Shown: positions 7,973 through 15,347 of the stretch, piece after piece
Layout: the number at the start of each line of letters is the position of its first letter
Numbering within the stretch: the stretch's first letter is position 1
DNA from: UMGS1851 sp900555605
GTDB lineage: Bacteria > Bacillota > Clostridia > UBA1212 > UBA1255
Direction of reading: 5' to 3'
NCBI GenBank assembly: GCA_902472555.1
Contig: CABROF010000054.1
Coordinates: 1 to 16,667 of the forward strand
Length of the DNA: 16,667 bases
Translations under genes and position numbers: made by a program
Notes under the pieces: model-generated
What the model was told of the DNA's origin: nothing
Seen by the model: only the letters and a program-made list of their open reading frames with translations
Databases searched by the model: none

Positions 7973-9085
7973 ATGAAAAAAGAGTATGGTTTATTTGCAG
8001 TTCTTTTTATCACTGTGATTCTGGTCTTCTGCGGCTGTACTGACAGTGGCTCCGGGAAAGCAGCTCCGACGCCGGAAACAACGAAAAACGGAAATTCCAC
8101 AATGCTGATTGCAACACCGGTTGTTACCGAAAAGCCGGCTGATCCGACTGCCACCGGTTCGGTGGTGAAATATACGGATTTGATCACAGGAAATGAGAAT
8201 CTGTTTTTCTCTGCTTCTTCTACGGAAGCGACTGGGACGGCAGACGAATTGAAGCCTGACTACTGCTTTGACGGAGATTTGGAGACACGGTGGAGCTCCC
8301 GCTTCTATGACACGGAGGAGGGCTGGATTTGTGTTGAATTCGGATATCCGGTGGTTATCAACGGCATTTATTTGAATGAGAACACCACCTGGGGCTACGT
8401 GACGGAGTGGGATGCCCAGTATTATAGCGAGTCGCAGCAAAAATGGGTGGCCGTGTATGAGGGCGTTGAGACATATCCCGATGAGTACTATGAATTTGAA
8501 AAAAATACGGAGGAAACTTATAAGTTTCGGCTGATGTTTTACGGATGTACGGGACTTGCGGTTACCTTCAATGAAATCGAAGTGATGGGATTGTTTGCAG
8601 AGGTTGGAGACGGTACGCCGGTACGCACGCCGAAGCCGCCGGAGGGACAGACGATTCCGGATGGACTGCGCAATGTGGCTATGAATCAGACGTACGCGGC
8701 TTCCTCCACGGAAAACGAGGGAAGCGATACGGCGCTTGTTCCGGCGTTCTGCTTTGATGATAATAACGAGACGCGGTGGAGCACGGTATTCGGAGATTTA
8801 TATGATTCGTGGATCAGCGTGGATTTCCAATCTGCTGTTACAATTTCCGGGTTTGTTGTAAATGAAGTGAAAAACTGGGGGTTTGTCACCTCCTATTCCG
8901 CCCAGATTTGGGAAAATAACGATTGGAAGACCGTATATGAGGGTGAAACCTTCTCTGAGGTCCCGGACACTTACGTTCCTCTGGAGAATGAAGTAACCAC
9001 CACAAAATTCCGGCTGCTGTTTCACGACGGACAGACCCTGTCTGAAACCGTTTCCATATCCGAAATCAGAATATACGGAAAATAG
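7973..9085 (+). CDS. Lipoprotein with two F5/8 type C (discoidin/CBM32-like) domains
   Basis: A 370-residue protein. The start is ATG 7973 because GGAGG (7961-7965) lies seven bases before it and the protein then opens with a signal sequence; the same frame is open upstream only because it overlaps the preceding gene. Residues 1-21 are MKKE plus a hydrophobic core ending in FCGC. Cys22 is the probable lipid attachment site, though Phe at -3 is unusual. A Thr/Pro-rich linker runs to about residue 65. Domain 1 (about 68-208) has CFDGDLETRWSS and NENTTWGYVTEW; domain 2 (about 230-370) has CFDDNNETRWST and NEVKNWGFVTSY. Asp-x-x-x-x-T-R-W is typical of the F5/8 C fold, which binds galactose-type and other sugars. 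There is no catalytic domain, so it is likely a surface glycan-capture protein or substrate-binding scaffold for the two enzymes encoded upstream. Confidence 0.87.
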   Translation: MKKEYGLFAVLFITVILVFCGCTDSGSGKAAPTPETTKNGNSTMLIATPVVTEKPADPTATGSVVKYTDLITGNENLFFSASSTEATGTADELKPDYCFDGDLETRWSSRFYDTEEGWICVEFGYPVVINGIYLNENTTWGYVTEWDAQYYSESQQKWVAVYEGVETYPDEYYEFEKNTEETYKFRLMFYGCTGLAVTFNEIEVMGLFAEVGDGTPVRTPKPPEGQTIPDGLRNVAMNQTYAASSTENEGSDTALVPAFCFDDNNETRWSTVFGDLYDSWISVDFQSAVTISGFVVNEVKNWGFVTSYSAQIWENNDWKTVYEGETFSEVPDTYVPLENEVTTTKFRLLFHDGQTLSETVSISEIRIYGK

Positions 9086-9091
9086 CGAGAA

Positions 9092-9117
9092 AACGCAGCG
9101 CAATTCTGCGCTGCGTT
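9092..9117 (+). other. Perfect 11-bp stem-loop between the two discoidin genes
   Basis: The arms AACGCAGCGCA (9092-9102) and TGCGCTGCGTT (9107-9117) are exactly complementary around a four-base loop, starting six bases after the lipoprotein stop codon. No run of T follows, so it may be a partial terminator or an mRNA-stabilising hairpin that sets the ratio of the flanking gene products. Confidence 0.7.
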
Positions 9118-9172
9118 GTACTGCATTTTCCGCAAAAACAAATTTCAAACCTAAGAAAGGATGGAAATGATT

Positions 9173-10699
9173 ATGAAACACAAAAATTCTTTAAAAGCTT
9201 TGCTGCTTTGCTTTGCGTGGATGTTTCTGCTTGTCTCTGCAGGTATTTTACCTGCCTCCGGGGCCTCGGAGGAAATCATCAACCTGACGGATCTGTACGG
9301 AAATGGGTATACTGCTTCTTCAGAGGCAATCGAGGGAGACGGACAGCATGTCGGACCTGCGGATAAGGCCTTTGACAATCAGGCGGCGGAGGACATTACG
9401 CCTGAAACCATAGCCGGCAAAACACGCTGGGCGGCTAACACCACGGCTGATACGTGGCTGGAAGTGGAATTTATTCATGACGTCACGATCACCGGATTCC
9501 AGATCAACGAATGCAAATTATGGGGGAATATTACATCCTTTGAGATTCAGGCATATGCAGACGGCGTCTGGAAGACCATTTATACAGGTACCGAGACGTC
9601 AAATGAAGCGTGCGAGGTTACGACGAAAATTTCAGCGCAAAAGGTCCGTTTATATGTAAAAGAGGTGGCTGCGGACCGCTATCAGGGCGTGACGATTCTT
9701 GAGATGGATTATTTCGGAACCTGCGGCGCTTCTTTTCCGCAGAACCTGGGCAAAATGCCGCTGAGCAGCTATTCGGCTTCCACAATCGAACAGATTGCCA
9801 CCAATGCGGATCTGGCCTTTGATGGCGATCCCAATACCCGCTGGGCTACGGCAAAGGGGGACCATGCAGGCGCTTATCTCCAGATTGATTTTATGATTCC
9901 GGTGAAAATGAACGGTTTCCAAATCAATGAGTGCACTACCTGGGGAAATATTACTTCTTATGAAATTCAGTACTGGGACGGCAGCGCCTGGAAGACGGCC
10001 TATACCGGAGAACAGACGCTGAAAAAAGGGGTAATGCTATCGTCTGAGGTCACTGCGCAAAAGGTACGGCTGTTGGTAAATGGGGTGGATGCCAGCAGAT
10101 ATGATGGCGTATCCATATTCGAATTCTATGTATTCGGCGCTTACGACAGCAGTCAGCTGCCCCGCAATCTTGCCGCTTCCGTTCCTGGGGTCACATATGC
10201 CGCTTCTTCTGTACAGACTGACGAAGTGGCGGTAAAATATGCGTTTGACCAGGATCTGTGGACCAGATGGGGAAGCGCGCCGGAGGATGCCGCAGGCTCC
10301 TGGATAGAGGTGACATTCCCTTCTGAGGTGACCGTGGAACAGCTGCAGATTTTTGAAAACAAAACCTGGGGCAATGTAACAGGTTATTCGGTTCAGTGCT
10401 TTGTAAACGGCAGCTGGAAAACCGTACATGAAGGAACGGAGCTGACCGCAGCGCTGATTTCTCTGCCAACTGCCGAGGTTACTAATAAAGTCCGGATCCA
10501 TTTTGCCGCCGTTGCACCGGACCGGTATCAGGGTGTTACGCTGTGGGAGGTCGGAATCTATGGAATCGGGCCGGCTCCGGAAACCAATATTGAGACCGGC
10601 AGTGAATCTCTGCCGGCAGTGGGATTTGCCGCAGCTGCTGTTCTGTGCGCCGCAGCCTTACTGCTAAGACGCCTGCAGGCGCAGGCGGCGCAGCGCTGA
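9173..10699 (+). CDS. Surface protein with three F5/8 type C domains and C-terminal membrane anchor
   Basis: A 508-residue protein. ATG 9173 gives a standard signal peptide (MKHKNSLK, then a Leu-rich core, cleavage near ASGA-SEE). In-frame ATGs at 9161 and 9167 sit within or next to the AAAGGA site and would add four or two residues. Three F5/8 C-like domains follow (about 34-185, 188-328, 331-467). Each carries a variant of the same strand: NECKLWGNITSFE, NECTTWGNITSYE and FENKTWGNVTGYS. The T-R-W feature appears as GKTRWAA, NTRWAT and WTRWGS. The end is TGSESLPAVG, a roughly 17-residue Ala/Leu helix and RRLQAQ, arranged like a cell-wall sorting signal but lacking the Thr of LPXTG, so membrane anchoring is the safer call. 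The protein probably binds glycan at the surface and is the last gene of the operon that starts at 3041. Confidence 0.87.
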   Translation: MKHKNSLKALLLCFAWMFLLVSAGILPASGASEEIINLTDLYGNGYTASSEAIEGDGQHVGPADKAFDNQAAEDITPETIAGKTRWAANTTADTWLEVEFIHDVTITGFQINECKLWGNITSFEIQAYADGVWKTIYTGTETSNEACEVTTKISAQKVRLYVKEVAADRYQGVTILEMDYFGTCGASFPQNLGKMPLSSYSASTIEQIATNADLAFDGDPNTRWATAKGDHAGAYLQIDFMIPVKMNGFQINECTTWGNITSYEIQYWDGSAWKTAYTGEQTLKKGVMLSSEVTAQKVRLLVNGVDASRYDGVSIFEFYVFGAYDSSQLPRNLAASVPGVTYAASSVQTDEVAVKYAFDQDLWTRWGSAPEDAAGSWIEVTFPSEVTVEQLQIFENKTWGNVTGYSVQCFVNGSWKTVHEGTELTAALISLPTAEVTNKVRIHFAAVAPDRYQGVTLWEVGIYGIGPAPETNIETGSESLPAVGFAAAAVLCAAALLLRRLQAQAAQR

Positions 10700-10715
10700 C
10701 CCAAAGGCCCGCATG

Positions 10716-10739
10716 AGGGAGCGGGAGCTCCCGCTCCCT
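10716..10739. repeat. Perfect 24-bp palindrome in the convergent gap
   Basis: Twelve bases beginning AGGGAGCGGG are followed immediately by their exact reverse complement. It lies 17 bases after the stop of the last glycan-operon gene and facing the 3' end of folD. As RNA it can fold into a strong GC-rich hairpin on either strand, so a two-way terminator or transcription block is the likely role, although no T tract follows in either direction. Confidence 0.75.
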
Positions 10740-10863
10740 GGCAGACCCGAACATAAAAGGCTGCTGCGGACATCTGCTGAAAACGTGTTAAGAAAAACGG
10801 AAGGGCATCTCAAAACCGCCGGATACAGTGTTTTCCGTAATGTCATGGAACCGTAGCTGATAT

Positions 10864-11739
10864 CTACCTGTTTGCGCTTTGCTTGTCATATGATATGCCG
10901 GCCTTTGTCCGGGCGGCGCGGATCGTATTTCTTAAAAGCATAGCGATGGTCATGGGACCGACGCCGCCGGGTACTGGGGTAATGGCGCCGCAGATCTGAG
11001 AAACAGAGGTGAAATCCACGTCGCCGCAGAGCTTGCCGTTCTCATCCCGGTTCATTCCCACGTCGATGACCACGGCTCCTTCCTTTACATAATCTGCGGT
11101 GATGAATTTTGCTCTGCCGATGGCGACCACAAGAATATCCGCTCTTTTGCAGATGTCCTTCAGGTCCGCTGTTTTGGAATGCGCAACGGTCACCGTGCCG
11201 TTCGCGGCCAGAAGCAGCATGGCCATGGGTTTTCCTACAATATTGCTGCGGCCTACCACCACGCAGTTTTTACCGGATACTTTGATTCCCGTTTCCTGAA
11301 TCAGCTCCATGATTCCTGCCGGAGTACACGGCTCAAAGTACGGAGTACCTGTAAAAAGCAGACCGGCAGATACAGGATGAAAACAGTCTACATCTTTTTC
11401 AGGAAGAATTCGGGCGATTACCTGTTTTTCGGAAATATGCGCCGGCAGGGGAAGCTGAACCAGAATTCCGTGGACCGCAGGATCTTGATTCAGCGAATCA
11501 ATGACCTCCAGCAGCTTTGCCTCAGGGGTTTCTTCCGGCAGCGCAATTTCTAATGATTTGATACCGGTTTCTGTACAGGACTTGATTTTATTTCTCACGT
11601 ATACTTTTGAAGCGGGATTTTCTCCCACAATTACAACTGCGAGACACGGCTGTGTTCCGGCGGCGGTTAATTCCGCGGCCTGCGCAGCAATTTCTTTTTT
11701 TATTCTTGCTGATACTGCCTTTCCGTCAATGGTCATCAT
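10864..11739 (-). CDS. folD: Bifunctional methylenetetrahydrofolate dehydrogenase / methenyltetrahydrofolate cyclohydrolase
   Basis: A 291-residue protein of the usual FolD length. It interconverts 5,10-methylene-, 5,10-methenyl- and 10-formyl-tetrahydrofolate in the cytosol with NADP, feeding purine and formyl-Met synthesis and, in many anaerobes, acetogenic one-carbon flow. The N-terminal catalytic domain has VYVRNKIKSC with the catalytic Lys of the Y-V-x-x-K motif, HGILVQLPLP and DVDCFHP. The Rossmann part has VVGRSNIVGKPMA, and the C-terminal signature is PVPGGVGPMT. The start at 11739 is backed by GGGAGG about ten bases upstream; a second ATG directly follows. It lies 114 bases behind ftsK on the same strand and could be read from the ftsK promoter. 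No obvious T-tailed terminator follows. Confidence 0.97.
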   Translation of the reverse strand: MMTIDGKAVSARIKKEIAAQAAELTAAGTQPCLAVVIVGENPASKVYVRNKIKSCTETGIKSLEIALPEETPEAKLLEVIDSLNQDPAVHGILVQLPLPAHISEKQVIARILPEKDVDCFHPVSAGLLFTGTPYFEPCTPAGIMELIQETGIKVSGKNCVVVGRSNIVGKPMAMLLLAANGTVTVAHSKTADLKDICKRADILVVAIGRAKFITADYVKEGAVVIDVGMNRDENGKLCGDVDFTSVSQICGAITPVPGGVGPMTIAMLLRNTIRAARTKAGISYDKQSANR

Positions 11740-11853
11740 ACGGATGCTTCCTCCCTTATATCGCGTTTCTATGCTGTTTTATCTTTATGATTGCCCATGC
11801 TGCTTTTTGCGGACTGTTGTCCCGTCCCTATGCACCTCCCGGCGGAGGAGCCG

Positions 11854-14310
11854 CTATGAAAGCAGGTCCTCCGGTATTTCGGAGACAAGTACGTGTCTTG
11901 GGTTGTTGCCGTCTTTCACGCTGATGATGCCGTGTGCTTCCATCTGGTCCACTAATCTGGCGGCACGGCTGTAACCTACGCCCAATCTTCGCTGGAGATA
12001 GGAGGCAGAGACCTGCTTTGTTTCGATGGCGATTTCAATGGCAGGAATCAACAGCTCGTCGTCAGAGGAAGAAAAACCGCCCTTTTTACCGCCGCGTTCT
12101 GCTGCCGCCGCATTTACCTCATCGTTGACACTTTCGTTATAGCTCACTTCGCCTGAGGTTGCTTTCAGATAGTCAACCACATCCTCCACCTCTTTATCGG
12201 AAACAAAGCCGCCCTGTACACGTACGGCCTTCATGCTTCCCACCGGATAAAACAGCAGGTCCCCGCGGCCCAGCAGTTTTTCCGCGCCCATATAATCCAA
12301 TATCGTACGGGAGTCAACCTGTGAGGCGACCTTAAACGCAATCCGGGAAGGGATATTCGACTTGATCAGGCCGGTGATGACGTCTACGGACGGCCGCTGG
12401 GTCGCTACCACGAGATGAATTCCGGCGGCTCTGGCCTTTTGGGCGATCCGGTTAATGGAGTCTTCTACCGTGTCTCTGGCCACCATCATAAGGTCCGCAA
12501 GCTCATCAATAATAATTACGATACGCGGAAGCCGTTCATATCCGCGTTCCGCGGCGCCGGCGTTATAGGAGACGATGTCTCGGATCCCCTGCTGTGCAAA
12601 GGATTTATAACGGTTTTCCATTTCCTGCACGGCCCAGGATAGGGCGGCGGCGGCTTTTTTCGGCTCGGTTACCACAGGAATCAGCAGATGCGGGATTCCG
12701 TTATAGATTCCCAGCTCCACGACCTTTGGGTCGATCATGATCAGCCTGACGTCATTCGGAGAGGATTTGAACAGCAGACTGATAATCAGACAGTTGATAC
12801 ATACGCTCTTTCCGGAGCCGGTGGCGCCCGCAATCAGGAGATGAGGCATTTTTGCAATATCCGCCACAACCGGCTCTCCGGAGATATCCTCTCCGAGGCA
12901 AAAAGCAAGTCCTGATTTATGATTTAAAAAAGCGTTGGAGTCAATGAGATCCCTTAAATATACCGTCCGGATTTCCTTATTTGGAATTTCTATGCCGATG
13001 GCAGCCTTTCCGGGAATGGGGGCTTCAATCCGAATTCCGGGCGCAGCCAGATTTAATGCAATATCATCGGATAAATTTTTAATACGGCTTACCTTTACGC
13101 CGGAGTGGGGCTGAAGCTCGTATCTGGTTACGGAGGGGCCTCTTGAAATATGGATTACTTTTGCTTCAATTCCAAAGCTGAGCATAACTTCTTCCAGCTT
13201 CTTCGCAACTTTCGTCGCATAGGAACGCTGCTTTTCATGCGTGCCTCGTTCTTCCGCCACACTGTTCAGCAATGAAAACGGCGGTTTATCATAATGAAAT
13301 GCATTTTGACTGGTAACCAGAGAAACCTCTGCTTTTGTATCAGATGGTTTGAGGGGTGCGCAAGCAGGCATCCGTCCGTCTGTCTCAGTCCGGAGCAGGC
13401 CGTTCTCTGCATCAGAATCTGCAAAGACGCCGGATTCTGCAGACTGCCCGAATTGTGCAAATGGAGCAGCCTGTTCCGCTTCTTCCTGTACATCCTGCGT
13501 CCGGCGTTTTCTGTCGGAGGAGACAAAAACAATTTCTTCCGCTTCCTCAGAACCGAGGTCAAAATCGACATCGTCCTCTTCATCCGGATCCTCCGGAGCT
13601 TTTGATTGGATATTGGTACGCGCTTTAGTGCCTGTGCTGCGCTCTCCGTATGAAAAGGAGGCCGGCTTGGCTTTCTTCGGGTGATCATTCCGAAAACGCT
13701 TATGTACTTTTTGCACCCAGGTTTTTGAGGTAGTGAATGCATCCGCGGTTTTTTTTGCAAAACTGACGAGGGATAATGAAAATAACAGCATGGCGCATAT
13801 AATTGTGGCAGGAGTCAAAATCACGAAGGCTCCCGGTCTTGCCACGTATTTTTGAAGCAGAATGCTAAGTCCGCCGCCGAAGATTCCGCCTGTTTCGCTG
13901 GTCCAGAGGGCTTCTAAAACTGCGCCGAAGGACTGATAATGCGTATTCTCCGCATTATATGCGAAGGTATACACCAGCGCGGACAGAAATAACAGAAAAC
14001 CGGCGAATAATAAGCAGTTGTGGAGGCGCAGCAGCGATTCCATTGTTCCCCGCAGCATCCGCCAAGAGAGTACAAAAAGCATAGCCAATAATAGCACGGT
14101 AGTCAGCTGACCAAAGAGACCATATAAAATGGACCGGATCAGATTTCCAACAGTACCTGCCTTGCCGAATAAAGATAGAATTACAAAAATTCCTGCCGCA
14201 AACAAAATGACTGCAATAATTTCTTTATAGCTTTTGGATTTCCTAATTGTGACTTCCTTTGCAGCCGGCTTCTTGCCTGTATTTTTCTTTTGTTTCTGAT
14301 TCCCCGCCAC
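11854..14310 (-). CDS. ftsK: FtsK/SpoIIIE-family DNA translocase
   Basis: An 818-residue protein from a GTG start at 14310, chosen because AAGGAGG stands seven bases upstream and a promoter lies just before it; the frame stays open to 14532 but that part covers the promoter. Residues about 25-190 contain four membrane helices that anchor it at the division septum. A charged, low-complexity linker follows to about 330. The motor has a Walker A GATGSGKS (495-502) and Walker B IIIDE (599-603), followed by the conserved AGIHLVVATQRPSVDVITGLIK stretch. The C-terminal winged-helix gamma domain (about 764-818; GVGYSRAARLVDQMEAHG) recognises oriented KOPS/SRS-type sequences. It pumps chromosomal DNA through the closing septum in division or, as SpoIIIE, into the forespore; the sequence does not tell these roles apart. 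Length and domain order are normal. Confidence 0.95.
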   Translation of the reverse strand: MAGNQKQKKNTGKKPAAKEVTIRKSKSYKEIIAVILFAAGIFVILSLFGKAGTVGNLIRSILYGLFGQLTTVLLLAMLFVLSWRMLRGTMESLLRLHNCLLFAGFLLFLSALVYTFAYNAENTHYQSFGAVLEALWTSETGGIFGGGLSILLQKYVARPGAFVILTPATIICAMLLFSLSLVSFAKKTADAFTTSKTWVQKVHKRFRNDHPKKAKPASFSYGERSTGTKARTNIQSKAPEDPDEEDDVDFDLGSEEAEEIVFVSSDRKRRTQDVQEEAEQAAPFAQFGQSAESGVFADSDAENGLLRTETDGRMPACAPLKPSDTKAEVSLVTSQNAFHYDKPPFSLLNSVAEERGTHEKQRSYATKVAKKLEEVMLSFGIEAKVIHISRGPSVTRYELQPHSGVKVSRIKNLSDDIALNLAAPGIRIEAPIPGKAAIGIEIPNKEIRTVYLRDLIDSNAFLNHKSGLAFCLGEDISGEPVVADIAKMPHLLIAGATGSGKSVCINCLIISLLFKSSPNDVRLIMIDPKVVELGIYNGIPHLLIPVVTEPKKAAAALSWAVQEMENRYKSFAQQGIRDIVSYNAGAAERGYERLPRIVIIIDELADLMMVARDTVEDSINRIAQKARAAGIHLVVATQRPSVDVITGLIKSNIPSRIAFKVASQVDSRTILDYMGAEKLLGRGDLLFYPVGSMKAVRVQGGFVSDKEVEDVVDYLKATSGEVSYNESVNDEVNAAAAERGGKKGGFSSSDDELLIPAIEIAIETKQVSASYLQRRLGVGYSRAARLVDQMEAHGIISVKDGNNPRHVLVSEIPEDLLS

Positions 14311-14347
14311 GCGCGTTCCTCCTTGGTCTGTAAAATACGCCAGACTC

Positions 14348-14375
14348 ATTATATCTGATTCTGTCTTTTTTTCAA
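14348..14375 (-). promoter_or_regulatory. Sigma-A type promoter of ftsK
   Basis: On the minus strand TTGAAA (14375-14370) and a perfect TATAAT (14353-14348) are separated by 16 bases. Transcription would begin near 14341, giving a leader of about 30 bases before the GTG start at 14310, with AAGGAGG inside it. Confidence 0.8.
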
Positions 14376-14504
14376 GGTTTTCCGGCAGGATTTTAAGCGC
14401 AGGGCCGAATGGCTGCCGGAGGCAGCGGCAGATGAATTCGAAAAGAATCGCAGCGCAGAGCTGATTCCGGCATTTGCTTTGCTTTTGGTACATGAAATAT
14501 TGCG

Positions 14505-14549
14505 CCAAAAGCGCAGCGCCCCGGATCCGCATTCTGCGGGCCCGGGGCG
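14505..14549 (-). terminator. Probable terminator of spoVS
   Basis: A long GC-rich hairpin: eight pairs (14517-14524 with 14542-14549), a small internal defect, then CCGCA/TGCGG closed by a three-base loop. It lies about 25 bases after the spoVS stop codon. On the minus strand it is followed within about eight bases by only four T residues, so it is probably functional but not a textbook intrinsic terminator. Confidence 0.5.
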
Positions 14550-14572
14550 TCGGTCCGGTGTTTCTGTATCAA

Positions 14573-14857
14573 CTAACACATTGCGTAGTTACGCGTTTGT
14601 TTCGGCTCTACCATAAGCCTGATTGCCGTGCGCTCCTCGCCGTCGATATAAATGTCGGCAAACGCAGGGATACATACTAAATCAATTCCGGTCGGTGCAA
14701 GAAACCCTCTTGAAATCGCAACCGCTTTTACTGCCTGATTCAATGCCCCTGCTCCGATTGCCTGGATTTCCGCGCCGCCTGTTTCCCGCACCACGCCTGC
14801 CAGCGCCCCTGCAACCGAATTTGGATTTGATTTTGCTGAAACCTTTAACACATCCAT
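14573..14857 (-). CDS. spoVS: Stage V sporulation protein S
   Basis: A 94-residue protein, close to the usual length of about 86. Nearly the whole sequence matches the highly conserved SpoVS family: LKVSAKSNPNSVAGALAGV, AEIQAIGAGALNQAVKAVAI, RGFLAPTGIDLVCIPAF and DGEERTAIRLMVEP. SpoVS is a small Alba-like protein that in Bacillus is required for proper progress through spore coat and cortex stages and affects septation; its molecular activity, possibly nucleic-acid binding, is not settled. GAGGAGG lies a few bases before ATG 14857. The short tail KQTRNYAMC extends beyond the conserved core. It is the main evidence for a spore-forming host and sits upstream of ftsK on the same strand, though ftsK has its own promoter. 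Confidence 0.97.
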   Translation of the reverse strand: MDVLKVSAKSNPNSVAGALAGVVRETGGAEIQAIGAGALNQAVKAVAISRGFLAPTGIDLVCIPAFADIYIDGEERTAIRLMVEPKQTRNYAMC

Positions 14858-14905
14858 ACTTGTTCCTCCTCATTCCTGTAATGGATAACTGATGAATAAG
14901 ATTGC

Positions 14906-14921
14906 TAAGAGAAATCTCTTA
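14906..14921. repeat. 16-bp inverted repeat upstream of spoVS
   Basis: TAAGAGA (14906-14912) and TCTCTTA (14915-14921) are perfect inverted arms around two A residues, about 50 bases upstream of the spoVS start. It could be a dimeric repressor operator or a weak leader hairpin. I do not recognise it as a known operator, and no confident sigma-H or sigma-A promoter was found beside it. Confidence 0.4.
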
Positions 14922-15163
14922 TGCTTATATGATACAGCATATGCCGAAAAAAGCTATTATTTCCCAAACCTTCTCATATCCGGAATCTCTGAAAAGTGCT
15001 TAAGAAACGCAAAAAAATAAGTTGAAAAAATTTTGGAGCAAGGGAAAACTTCCCATTTTATTTCCCGAGCGTACCAGGTGGAATCCGGCAGGCTGATGTC
15101 GGACTGCGCAGCAGCACGGAAGAAGCCGAAAGGAAAAGCATTTGTTGTTTTTTTTAGGAAAAT
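14922..15163. other. Intergenic region without a convincing gene; possible structured RNA
   Basis: This divergent gap must hold the spoVS promoter. Two A/T-rich blocks occur at about 15007-15037 and 15141-15155. Between them, about 15040-15140, several short complementary arms are present, for example GGGAA/TTCCC at 15041-15053 and CCGGCA/TGTCGG around 15087-15104. No known riboswitch consensus was recognised. The frames open across it on the minus strand lack codon bias and a ribosome binding site. Confidence 0.3.
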
Positions 15164-15192
15164 TTGCGTCTTCTCCCGTTTTGTTATATACT
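15164..15192 (+). promoter_or_regulatory. Candidate sigma-A promoter for the right-edge gene
   Basis: TTGCGT (15164-15169) and TATACT (15187-15192) are separated by exactly 17 bases and lie in an A/T-rich stretch about 155 bases before ATG 15348. The -10 box matches five of six consensus bases; the -35 box matches only three. No better candidate is seen closer to the gene. Confidence 0.5.
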
Positions 15193-15347
15193 AACTTTTG
15201 ATAAAGAATTCCTACGATTATTACTGATCGGCTGTTTTCCCGGTGTCCCTGTATGACGTTGATCCGCAGGGCAGAGGCGGATGGCATGACAGCAGATATC
15301 ACGCAGTATGCAGCGCCGTATCCCGGACGGAAAAGAGGAGGAAGTTT

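Noticed and set aside
10700..10863. A standard T-tailed terminator for folD
   Set aside because: Only weak pairings near a short T run on the minus strand were found; the 24-bp palindrome is the only strong structure and lacks a T tract.
11501..11974. 157-codon plus-strand frame over folD and the end of ftsK
   Set aside because: It overlaps two well-supported genes on the other strand and has no independent support.
13266..13760. 164-codon second frame on the minus strand inside ftsK
   Set aside because: It overlaps the low-complexity linker of FtsK in another frame; composition explains the lack of stops.
14311..14532. 74-codon N-terminal extension of FtsK
   Set aside because: This stretch contains the TTGAAA/TATAAT promoter and the AAGGAGG site for the GTG at 14310, so it is not coding.
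15040..15140. Cobalamin-type riboswitch (GGTGGAATCC resembles part of the core)
   Set aside because: The rest of the conserved core, including the GCCACTG-like box, is missing, and the downstream gene has no link to cobalamin.
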